DNA from: Agathobaculum sp.
GTDB taxonomy: Bacteria; Bacillota; Clostridia; Oscillospirales; Butyricicoccaceae
Reading direction: 5' to 3'
NCBI RefSeq assembly: GCF_022775115.1
Contig: NZ_JALFLA010000037.1
Location: forward strand, 1 to 58,259
DNA: 58,259 nt
The notes under the pieces were generated by a model. It saw only the letters and a list, made by a program, of their open reading frames with translations. It made no database searches and was not told the origin of the DNA. The translations under genes and the position numbers were made by a program. Shown here one piece after another: positions 1 through 8,056 of this stretch. Every line of letters begins with the position of its first letter. Within the stretch, counting starts at the first letter, position 1.

Positions 1-387
1 ACGGTTCACTTCTTGAATCAGGTGGACGAAGCCGACCTTCTGATGCTGATGAGCGAGGAAGAAGCTGCCAAGTACACCGAGCCTGTGGTTGAGACCACTC
101 CAGAACCGACCGAGACGGAACCGGAGCCTGAGGTCACAGAGACTGCGCCTGAGGAGAAGCCTAAGACCAATATGATTCCTGTGGTTCTGCTTGTTGTGGC
201 TCTGATCGGCGGCGGTGGTTTCTTCGTCTTTAAGAAGATGCAGGGCAAGAAAAAGGAAAAAGAAGCTGCGAAGCCTGACCCTGATGCGGACTATGTAGAC
301 GATGATGAGGACTACGGCTACAGCGAGGAATACGAGGACGATGATGTGGACTTCATTGCTGACGATGAGGACAACGAACCCGTATAA
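1..387 (+). CDS. DUF4366/CD1107-like mobile-element membrane protein, C-terminal part
   Basis: The frame is open from base 1, so the N-terminus is outside the window and 128 residues plus the stop remain. The visible part begins with a short stretch typical of the end of a DUF4366-like domain (VHFLNQVDEADLL). A Pro/Glu/Thr-rich linker follows, then one membrane segment (about residues 57-75, IPVVLLVVALIGGGGFFVF), a Lys-rich stop-transfer patch and a very acidic Asp/Glu tail. Proteins of this type occur in Clostridial conjugative elements near the transfer genes and are probably cell-envelope components, but their biochemical role is not established. The assignment rests on recognising the architecture and the neighbouring topB fragment. 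Confidence 0.65.
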   Translation, partial: TVHFLNQVDEADLLMLMSEEEAAKYTEPVVETTPEPTETEPEPEVTETAPEEKPKTNMIPVVLLVVALIGGGGFFVFKKMQGKKKEKEAAKPDPDADYVDDDEDYGYSEEYEDDDVDFIADDEDNEPV

Positions 388-505
388 CCAAGAACAGGCA
401 TGATGCCTGGGGCGACCTTCGGGTTGCCTTTACATATCAGGTTTATTTCTTGTTAAAAGCATGATAGAATAAACACAATATCATTTGATGAAGGAGGAAA
501 ATAAA

Positions 506-1357
506 ATGCCGACAGCTCCGCTTATGCAACTGCCTAAAAGCCGTTCCGCAGAAGAATTTGAGAATATGTGTGCCGATGTATTGGCTATAATATATAACAG
601 TTCTTTTGGAAGATATGGCAGGCAAGGACAAAAGCAAAATGGAATTGATTTAGTTGATTCGTCTGCACAACCATCTCATATCGTAGCACAATGCAAGAAT
701 TATTATGCGTGTTCGTATGAAAAATTAAAAGGACAGTTAAAGAAGGACATTGCATCAGCCGGGAATTTACCATTTCCTATTCAGACATTCGTTGCGATGA
801 CATCATTGGATCGAGATGTTGAAACACAAAATTATATTATAAATATAGATGCAGATTTTGAAGTTATTATATTTTTTTGGGATGATATACAGACCGAAAT
901 ATGTCGCAAAACTGAACTTTTGAAAAAGTATTATCCTCATTTTGGGGTTGATTTTAGAGTTCCGCTTGAATGCAAAAATGAATTAATTTCAAATGCGAAC
1001 ACATTAAAACAACAAGCGGAAATTCTAAGTTGCAATTACTCAAATTATAAGATTGCATACCAATATAATAGCGATGTTGCAGTATATAATCAATGTGTTT
1101 GTATATTCAATGCAGCATTAAGATTAAATCAATTGCATGATCAATGGTATTTCCAGTTAAAGGAAGAGAGGATTACTACACCTATTGAGAATCTCATAAA
1201 AAATATGCCGAGTTTCCACGATGAAAATGCAGATGGAACAGGTGGCGCAATGGTTTGTACCATAATGGATTTTCTTTCTTATTTTTCCGATGTAGATAAG
1301 AAAGAAAAATTTATAAGTCGCTGTAACAAAATTATAAAGCGAACGGAAAAATTATAG
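506..1357 (+). CDS. AT-rich cargo protein with N-terminal Mrr-like nuclease domain
   Basis: This 283-residue protein is much richer in AT than anything around it. The start at 506 is chosen because AAGGAGG lies 8 bases upstream; in-frame ATG and TTG codons at 488 and 485 have no such site. Residues about 15-110 look like a restriction-endonuclease-like (PD-(D/E)XK, Mrr-type) domain: a FEN/C helix, then GRYGRQGQKQNGID, where the Asp would be the metal ligand, then AQCK as the E/Q-x-K-type catalytic strand. A helix ending in TSLDRD follows. Such domains often open NTPase-linked anti-phage proteins, but here no NTPase follows: residues 150-283 form a mostly helical region I do not recognise. Its position in an ICE and its base composition suggest an imported defence or toxin gene. 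Function is inferred from the fold motif only. Confidence 0.6.
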   Translation: MPTAPLMQLPKSRSAEEFENMCADVLAIIYNSSFGRYGRQGQKQNGIDLVDSSAQPSHIVAQCKNYYACSYEKLKGQLKKDIASAGNLPFPIQTFVAMTSLDRDVETQNYIINIDADFEVIIFFWDDIQTEICRKTELLKKYYPHFGVDFRVPLECKNELISNANTLKQQAEILSCNYSNYKIAYQYNSDVAVYNQCVCIFNAALRLNQLHDQWYFQLKEERITTPIENLIKNMPSFHDENADGTGGAMVCTIMDFLSYFSDVDKKEKFISRCNKIIKRTEKL

Positions 1358-1420
1358 AATACTTACATAGCAGTCATGCACTTTTGGTGTGTGGCTGCTT
1401 ATTTTTTTGGAAAGGAGCAG

Positions 1421-1609
1421 ATGCGAATGAAATTAGTATTGGCTGAGAAACCCTCAGTCGCACAGAGCATTGCCAAGGTGCTGGGTGCAAACAAGCGTGA
1501 AGATGGCTACCTTGAAGGAAACGGCTATGTTGTCAGCTGGTGTGTCGGTCATCTGGTGGAGCTGGCACAGCCCGAAGCCTACGATGCAAAATACAGCAAA
1601 TGGGCATAA
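1421..1609 (+). pseudogene. topB: DNA topoisomerase III (topB), truncated after about 63 codons
   Basis: The frame begins MRMKLVLAEKPSVAQSIAKV, the Toprim start of a type IA topoisomerase III, and continues with YVVSWCVGHLVELAQPEAY, which is characteristic of ICE-borne TopB. A good AAAGGAG site lies 5 bases before the ATG at 1421 (a second ATG follows at 1427). A full TopB is about 600-700 residues with the active-site Tyr near residue 300; here homology ends at KYSKW and the frame closes one codon later at TAA. The relaxing domain and catalytic Tyr are missing, so the product cannot be functional. The break marks the edge of the mobile element. Confidence 0.8.
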
Positions 1610-1735
1610 GTGCAGCTACTTGAATAGCCAGCAGGGGTCCGACAAGACCTCAGCTTTGCTATACCTTTTGGGGCCATCTTTTTTCACCACCACCATTCAT
1701 TTTTGGGGTTGACTTCTAATAGTGAATCTTTCTCC
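1610..1735. other. Junction DNA between topB fragment and mglA
   Basis: These 126 bases hold no credible gene. Homology to topB ends just before, and the stop codon of mglA on the other strand lies just after. I see no terminator hairpin for mglA, no inverted repeat and no recognisable IS end. The base after the topB stop begins GTGCAGC, which only loosely resembles a group II intron 5' end (GUGYG), so I do not claim one. It may be an element end, a deletion scar, or an assembly join. Confidence 0.4.
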
Positions 1736-3241
<1,506 letters not shown>

Positions 3242-3365
3242 GTTTCCTCCTTCGTTTTCGTATGGTTTGCGTAAGCGCCCGCCTCAAACGAGCCTTGGGG
3301 CGCGTCTCAGGCAGAGGCTCCGCCGCGTAACAGCAAGCGACCCCGGTTGCTGGCCGCTTGCTTTG

Positions 3366-3400
3366 AAAGAAAGCGGGGCTGTCACAACTGACAGCCCCGC
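3366..3400 (-). terminator. Intercistronic hairpin between mglB and mglA
   Basis: On the minus strand GCGGGGCTGTCA, loop GTTG and TGACAGCCCCGC form a perfect 12-bp stem followed by TTTCTTTC. The U-rich but interrupted tail suggests a leaky terminator or an mRNA-stabilising end that would leave more transcript for the binding protein than for the ATPase, a common arrangement in importer operons. Confidence 0.7.
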
Positions 3401-3445
3401 TCATCGGTTGGTTATCCGGCTGGGGCCAAAGCCTTCCGGGTTTGC

Positions 3446-4564
3446 TTATTGGCCGGTATAGGTGCCGTAGGGAACGCGGATCTTGGCAACGCCTTCGTCA
3501 ACGTTGAAGTCAGCGGTGTTGTCCATCAGCGCACCGCCGGCGTTGACGCTGCTCACCAGATTCATGATGGTGGAGGCCATACCCTCAGCGTCCTGCTTGA
3601 TGGTACCGGTCATCTTGCCCTCGTCGATCAGCTGCTTGGCGGAGTCGGTTGCGTCCACGCCGAAGACAGGGATGGTCTTGCTCGCGCCGTCGCCGAGGTT
3701 ATAGCCAGCGCCCTGCAGCGCGGAGATCGCGCCCTCAGCCATGCCGTCGTTGTTGCAGATGATAAGCTCTACCATGTTGCCGTTGGCCTCGGAGTACTCG
3801 GGCAGGATGGTGGCCATGTAGTCGTTGGCGGCCTGTGCCGACCAGTTACCGGTCTGGTCAACCAGATACTTGTCGGCAGCGGCGGCGTTGTAGTACATCA
3901 GCTCAGGCTTGCCGGCTGCGGTCAGAACGGCGTTGGCATCCGCTACACCGTACTGGGTGCGCGCCTCAGCCTCGGCGTTGCCTTCCTGACCCTTGAACAT
4001 AACATAGGAGATGTTGCCGTCGCCGTTGAGGTCGACCGCGTCATAGTTGGCAAGCAGATACTCGCCGATCAGCTGGCCCTGCATGTGGCCGGCCTCGGGA
4101 GCATCGGTGCCGACGAAAGCGCACTTGTCATAGCTGTTGACCACATCGGTCGAAACCTCGCGGTTGAAGAAGATGATCGGGATGCCGGCGGTCTTGGCAG
4201 CCTCGACAGCGTTCTGGGCAGCGTCGGGAGACGAGGTCTCAACGATGTTCACGACCAGCAGGTTAGCGCCGTTGGAGATGGCGGTGTTGATCTGGTCGGT
4301 CTGCTGCGCCTGATTGCCGGCGCCGTCATAGTTGGTGTAGGTGATGCCGGCATCCGCCCACAGAGCGTCCATCGCGTTGCGCACGCTGGAGATGTACACA
4401 TCGGAATAGTTGTAATAGAACACAGCCACATCAAGCGCGCCGGCAGCGGCTGTATCACCGCCGTTGGCCGGGGGCGTGGTGGTCTGCTGGTTGCCGCCGC
4501 AGCCGGCAAACAAGCCCAGCATCATGACGGCGGCCAGAATCAGTGCAATTTTCTTCTTCATCAT
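3446..4564 (-). CDS. mglB: Galactose/glucose-type periplasmic-binding lipoprotein (MglB)
   Basis: This 372-residue lipoprotein captures the sugar outside the membrane for the MglA-dependent importer. The signal peptide ends in the lipobox LFAGC with the lipidated Cys at residue 22, followed by a Thr/Pro/Gly linker. The mature part is a type I periplasmic-binding fold. A loop reading DLNGDGNISYVMFKGQ matches the calcium-binding loop of the galactose/glucose-binding protein, which supports MglB over ribose or xylose binding proteins. AAGGAGG lies 5 bases before the ATG at 4564; longer upstream frames lack a ribosome site and signal peptide. It is the first gene of the mgl unit and is divergent from cas3 across 429 bases. 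Confidence 0.88.
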   Translation of the reverse strand: MMKKKIALILAAVMMLGLFAGCGGNQQTTTPPANGGDTAAAGALDVAVFYYNYSDVYISSVRNAMDALWADAGITYTNYDGAGNQAQQTDQINTAISNGANLLVVNIVETSSPDAAQNAVEAAKTAGIPIIFFNREVSTDVVNSYDKCAFVGTDAPEAGHMQGQLIGEYLLANYDAVDLNGDGNISYVMFKGQEGNAEAEARTQYGVADANAVLTAAGKPELMYYNAAAADKYLVDQTGNWSAQAANDYMATILPEYSEANGNMVELIICNNDGMAEGAISALQGAGYNLGDGASKTIPVFGVDATDSAKQLIDEGKMTGTIKQDAEGMASTIMNLVSSVNAGGALMDNTADFNVDEGVAKIRVPYGTYTGQ

Positions 4565-4627
4565 AGTTCCTCCTTCAAATTCATTAGGGTTATGGGCGTC
4601 TTTGGCAACGCCGCTTGGATTGCCTCT

Positions 4628-4656
4628 ATTGTAACGGCTTGACTGGAAAATAACGA
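4628..4656 (-). promoter_or_regulatory. Probable mglB promoter
   Basis: On the minus strand a good -10 hexamer TACAAT (4633 to 4628) is preceded at 17 bases by a poor -35 (TCGTTA). The weak -35 would fit a promoter that needs an activator, but this is inference from hexamer match only. Confidence 0.4.
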
Positions 4657-4793
4657 TAGAAAATTCTTCGCTCTTGTAGGAAAAAACTTTTCTCGGTGCA
4701 GGCGGACTGTCGAAAAAATTGCTTTGCCGCGGCGCGTCGCCTTCCGATGACAGCCGTGGGCAGGGATTTTCACGGCCGCCGATTTCCGCGCTG

Positions 4794-4822
4794 TTGACAA
4801 ACAAAAGGGGATACCTTATCGT
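4794..4822 (+). promoter_or_regulatory. Possible cas3 promoter
   Basis: A perfect -35 TTGACA (4794-4799), 17-base spacer and imperfect -10 TATCGT (4817-4822) lie about 170 bases before cas3. A long leader would result. The match is good at -35 and moderate at -10. Confidence 0.45.
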
Positions 4823-4993
4823 GTTTTTAGCCGCGCTGTCTTTTGATGCAGTGCGCAGCAGTGGGGGACAGCGCGATGCGCGCGCTTGGTCAGATAGACC
4901 GGGCTGCACAAAGTACGGTTTATGGGACAAAGCAGCTGGTAAAATGATTGCTACAAGGTACCCCCATAATCACATGAGTGGAGGAGATGCACA

Positions 4994-7138
4994 ATGGAGA
5001 ACAAGCCATATCTGGCGCATATTGCCGCCGACGGACGGGAGCAGACGGTTTTGGCGCATCTGACTGCAACAGCCGCACGGGCGCGGCGCTTCGCGCAGCC
5101 GTTTGGAGGGGGAGAGCAGGCCGCGCTCGCCGGTCTTGCGCACGACATCGGTAAATATTCCGAAGCGTTTCAAAAACGGCTGAGGGGAGGGCCGAAGGTC
5201 GATCATGCGACAGCCGGTGCGGCCGAATGCCTGAAAGCCGGTCAGGTAAGCGCTGCATTTGCCGTCGCAGGGCACCATGGCGGGCTGCCCGATGGCGGCG
5301 CGCGGACTGACCCGCCGGGGAGCGCGACCTTTCTCGGACGCATAAACAAGGCAGAGCAGGGCAAGCTCGAGTGCGCTGATGCTTGGCGGGACGAGGTATC
5401 GCTGCCCGCACCGGCGCGGCTGCCTTGCGAAAACGATGCTGCGGAGGCAATGTTCTTTATTCGGATGCTGTACTCCTGTCTGGTGGACGCCGACTATCTG
5501 GACACCGAAGCGTTCATGACCGGCGAGGAGAGAGCGCAGGGCGGCGCGACGATTGCGCAGTTGTGGGATAGGCTGCAAGCGCATATCGCCAAATGGAGTG
5601 CGCCCCAGAGGGCGCTGGATCGGCAGCGCAATGCCATCTTGCAGCAGTGCATCCGGCAGGGGGAGCAGCGCGACAGAGGCCTTTTCACCCTGACTGTGCC
5701 CACTGGGGGCGGCAAGACGGTGTCCTCGCTGGCTTTTGCGCTGGCGCACGCCCGTGCGCGCGGCCTGCGGCGTATCATCTATGTCATCCCCTATACCTCG
5801 ATCATCGAGCAGACAGCTGAGGTTTTTCGGGGTATCTTAGGCGAAGAAAACGTGCTCGAGCACCATTCCAATATGCTGTATGACATACAGGAAGAGGCCG
5901 ACCCCCGGACGGTGCGCCTGTCGCAGGCAACGGAAAATTGGGATATGCCGATTATCGTGACGACGGCGGTGCAGTTTTTTGAGTCGCTTTACGCTTGCCG
6001 CCCGTCCCAGTGCCGCAAGCTGCACAGCATTGCCGACAGTGTGGTCATCTTCGATGAGGCGCAGATGCTGCCGCTGTCGTATTTGCGTCCGTGTGTATTT
6101 GCCATTTGCCAGCTTCTCAAGTATTACGGCGTTTCGGCTGTGCTGTGCACGGCCACCCAGCCCGCCCTTGCGCCGATTTTTGAGGACTTTCTGCCCGGGC
6201 ATACGGCGGTCGAACTCTGCCCGCCCGCCGTGTGCGACTGGGAACTGTTCCGGCGCACGACCATCCGTCACGTCGGGCGGTTCAGCCCGGAGGAGCTGGC
6301 CGCGCAGCTGAACCGGCAAGAGCAGGTGCTGTGCATCGTCAACACCCGGAAAAGCGCGCAGGAGGTTTTCGCACGGCTGACGGGTGAGGGATGCTTCCAT
6401 CTGTCCACGCTGATGTACCCCGCGCACCGCCGCGCCCAGTTGGAGGAGGTGCGCCGCCGGCTGCGGGCGGGACTGACCTGCCGCGTGGTGGCCACTTCGC
6501 TGATCGAAGCCGGGGTGGATGTGGATTTTCCCGCGGTGTACCGTGAGCAGGCCGGACTGGACTCCATTCTGCAAGCCGCCGGACGGTGCAACCGAGAGGG
6601 CGGCGCGTCGGCGGAGGAGAGCATCGTTACAGTTTTTGAAAGCGAAACACAGGTGCCGCCGCTGTTCGCCACAGCCGTCGGCGTGGGGCGGCAGGTGATG
6701 GCAAAGCACAGTGACGTCGCTTCCCGGGAGGCGATCCGGGATTATTTTAGCCAGCTGCTTGACCTAAAGGGCGAGCAGGCGCAGGATGTGCAGCACATTT
6801 TACATACCATGCGTGACAAGAGCAGGCTGCTCCCTTTCCGCACGGTGGCCGCGCGCGTTCGGCTCATCGACAGCCCCACGCAGACCGTATATGTGCCGCT
6901 GGGCGAGGGTGAGGCGCTCGCGGCACGCCTGCGTGCGGGGGAGCGCAGCCGCAGTCTGTTCCGCCGCTTGGGGCAGTACGGTGTGTCCGTTTACGCGCAG
7001 CACTTTGCCGCGCTGGAGCGTGCGGGCGATTTGGAGGTGCTGGAGGACGGCTCGGCCATTTTGCTGAACACCGCGCTGTATCGGGAGCAGACCGGCCTGC
7101 CGCTTGAGGCTGATAACGGAAAAGCACTGTTTGTATGA
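4994..7138 (+). CDS. cas3: Type I-C CRISPR helicase-nuclease Cas3
   Basis: This 714-residue protein is the effector recruited by Cascade to nick, unwind and degrade target DNA. The N-terminal HD nuclease domain shows AHDIGKY (His50-Asp51), VDHATAGA and AGHHGGLPD, the metal-binding set of Cas3 HD domains. The SF2 helicase follows with Walker A VPTGGGKT (about 235-242), a DEAQ box (about 354-357) and an ATSLIEAGVDVDFP motif VI region. HD and helicase are fused in one chain, as usual in I-C. GGAGG lies 7-8 bases before the ATG. The gene is intact and stands apart from the other cas genes: a 255-base gap with its own promoter signals separates it from cas5c. Confidence 0.95.
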   Translation: MENKPYLAHIAADGREQTVLAHLTATAARARRFAQPFGGGEQAALAGLAHDIGKYSEAFQKRLRGGPKVDHATAGAAECLKAGQVSAAFAVAGHHGGLPDGGARTDPPGSATFLGRINKAEQGKLECADAWRDEVSLPAPARLPCENDAAEAMFFIRMLYSCLVDADYLDTEAFMTGEERAQGGATIAQLWDRLQAHIAKWSAPQRALDRQRNAILQQCIRQGEQRDRGLFTLTVPTGGGKTVSSLAFALAHARARGLRRIIYVIPYTSIIEQTAEVFRGILGEENVLEHHSNMLYDIQEEADPRTVRLSQATENWDMPIIVTTAVQFFESLYACRPSQCRKLHSIADSVVIFDEAQMLPLSYLRPCVFAICQLLKYYGVSAVLCTATQPALAPIFEDFLPGHTAVELCPPAVCDWELFRRTTIRHVGRFSPEELAAQLNRQEQVLCIVNTRKSAQEVFARLTGEGCFHLSTLMYPAHRRAQLEEVRRRLRAGLTCRVVATSLIEAGVDVDFPAVYREQAGLDSILQAAGRCNREGGASAEESIVTVFESETQVPPLFATAVGVGRQVMAKHSDVASREAIRDYFSQLLDLKGEQAQDVQHILHTMRDKSRLLPFRTVAARVRLIDSPTQTVYVPLGEGEALAARLRAGERSRSLFRRLGQYGVSVYAQHFAALERAGDLEVLEDGSAILLNTALYREQTGLPLEADNGKALFV

Positions 7139-7162
7139 GTCCACAATAGCATGGAAACGGCT

Positions 7163-7194
7163 GGTGCGGAGGTATATAGTAATACCTCCGCACC
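7163..7194. repeat. Perfect 13-bp inverted repeat after cas3
   Basis: GGTGCGGAGGTAT, a 6-base loop ATAGTA and ATACCTCCGCACC form a perfect stem 24 bases after the cas3 stop. There is no T-run after it on the plus strand, so it is not a canonical intrinsic terminator. It could protect the cas3 mRNA 3' end, terminate by another route, or bind a protein. Confidence 0.75.
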
Positions 7195-7315
7195 CCAAAG
7201 CCGGTATGAAATTATACATATTTCAACTCACAGGCACTGGCCTGACAAATTTATCATAGTACAATGCAACCATTTCTGTCAAGATATTTCTATTAAATTT
7301 TACATGAAAAATTTG

Positions 7316-7354
7316 TTGATTTTTAAGAATTGGTAATGTATTATGTAAATACAT
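7316..7354 (+). promoter_or_regulatory. Promoter with overlapping palindrome for the cas5c-cas2 operon
   Basis: In an AT-rich stretch, TTGATT (7316-7321), a 17-base spacer and TATTAT (7339-7344) form a sigma-A-like promoter about 50 bases before cas5c. ATGTAT (7336-7341) and ATACAT (7349-7354) are inverted arms with a 7-base centre that overlaps the -10 box, the geometry of a repressor operator. Promoter and operator are inferred from sequence only. Confidence 0.5.
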
Positions 7355-7393
7355 CCAAATTTAACCAAAGACAAACGAAAGGAGTAAATGCCC

Positions 7394-8056
7394 ATGTCAA
7401 TCTGTCTGGAGGTCTGGGGGAACTATGCCCTCTACTCGCATCCAGAGCTCAAAACGGAACGGGTCAGCTACGATGTGATGACGCCCTCGGCGGCACGGGG
7501 GTTAATCGAATCTATCTACCTGCACCCCGGATTGCAGTGGGTGATCGACCGAATCCATGTGTGCGCCCCTATCCGGTTTACCAACCTGCGCCGCAACGAG
7601 GTCAAAAGCGCCATCTCCGCGCGCACTGCCCGCACGGTGATGGAGCGTGGACAGGGCACGCTGTATCTGAGCACTTCCGGAGATATCCAGCAGCGTGCCG
7701 CCCTGCTGCTGCGGGATGTGCGCTATGTCATCGAGGCACATTTCGACATGACAAACAAGGCCGCGCCGGGCGATAATCCAGGCAAATTTCAGGATATCGT
7801 CAAGCGCCGCATCAAAAAAGGCCAGTGTTACAGCCAGCCCTACTTTGGCTGCCGGGAGATGCCCGCCCATTTTCGGTGGTGCGAGCAGATCCCACCCTGC
7901 CCGGACGAGCTGTTGGGCGAAAAGGACTTGGGCTGGATGCTGTATGACATGGATTACACCGACCTGCAAGACATTCGCCCGCTGTTCTTTCGAGCAAGAT
8001 TGGAAAACGGCGTGCTGACCGTACCGGCACGGGACAGCGGGGAGGTGCGGGGATGA
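7394..8056 (+). CDS. cas5c: Type I-C Cas5c, pre-crRNA endonuclease and Cascade subunit
   Basis: Cas5c is a RAMP protein that, in type I-C, replaces Cas6: it cuts pre-crRNA at the repeat hairpin and stays bound to the 5' handle in Cascade. The 220-residue product begins SICLEVWGNYALYSHPELK, contains MTPSAARGLIESIYLHPGLQW and RRNEVKSAIS, and has the length usual for Cas5 of subtype I-C/Dvulg. AAAGGAG lies 9 bases before the ATG at 7394 but only 3 before another in-frame ATG at 7388, so 7394 is preferred. It is the first gene of the six-gene unit, and its stop overlaps the cas8c start as ATGA. Confidence 0.93.
   Translation: MSICLEVWGNYALYSHPELKTERVSYDVMTPSAARGLIESIYLHPGLQWVIDRIHVCAPIRFTNLRRNEVKSAISARTARTVMERGQGTLYLSTSGDIQQRAALLLRDVRYVIEAHFDMTNKAAPGDNPGKFQDIVKRRIKKGQCYSQPYFGCREMPAHFRWCEQIPPCPDELLGEKDLGWMLYDMDYTDLQDIRPLFFRARLENGVLTVPARDSGEVRG

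Larger units (their letters stand above)
1..1609. mobile_element. Remnant edge of an integrative conjugative element
   Basis: Three adjacent pieces mark this as conjugative-element DNA: the C-terminal part of a DUF4366/CD1107-like membrane protein, an AT-rich cargo gene, and the first 63 codons of a topoisomerase III gene. In Clostridial ICEs of the CD1107 type a topB gene commonly follows the DUF4366 gene, so the order fits. The topB homology stops at about 1606 and chromosomal mgl genes follow, so this is a broken edge and not an intact att end. No integrase, attachment repeat or terminal inverted repeat is visible in the window. The left part of the element lies outside. Confidence 0.7.
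4565..4993. other. Divergent intergenic region, mglB / cas3
   Basis: This 429-base gap carries the outward promoters for mglB (minus strand, about 4628-4656) and cas3 (plus strand, about 4794-4822). I see no convincing gene. The minus-strand half is AT-rich; the plus-strand half is GC-rich and contains about 170 transcribed but untranslated bases before cas3. No clear CcpA (cre) site or extended palindrome was found. Confidence 0.5.

Noticed and set aside
1610-1735. Group II intron 5' end after the topB fragment
   Set aside because: GTGCAGC only partly fits GUGYG, and no intron domains or reverse transcriptase follow in the 126 bases before mglA.
7151-7336. Small ORF (61 codons) in the cas3-cas5c gap
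   Set aside because: It passes through the inverted repeat and AT-rich promoter DNA, lacks a ribosome site, and its peptide is unremarkable.
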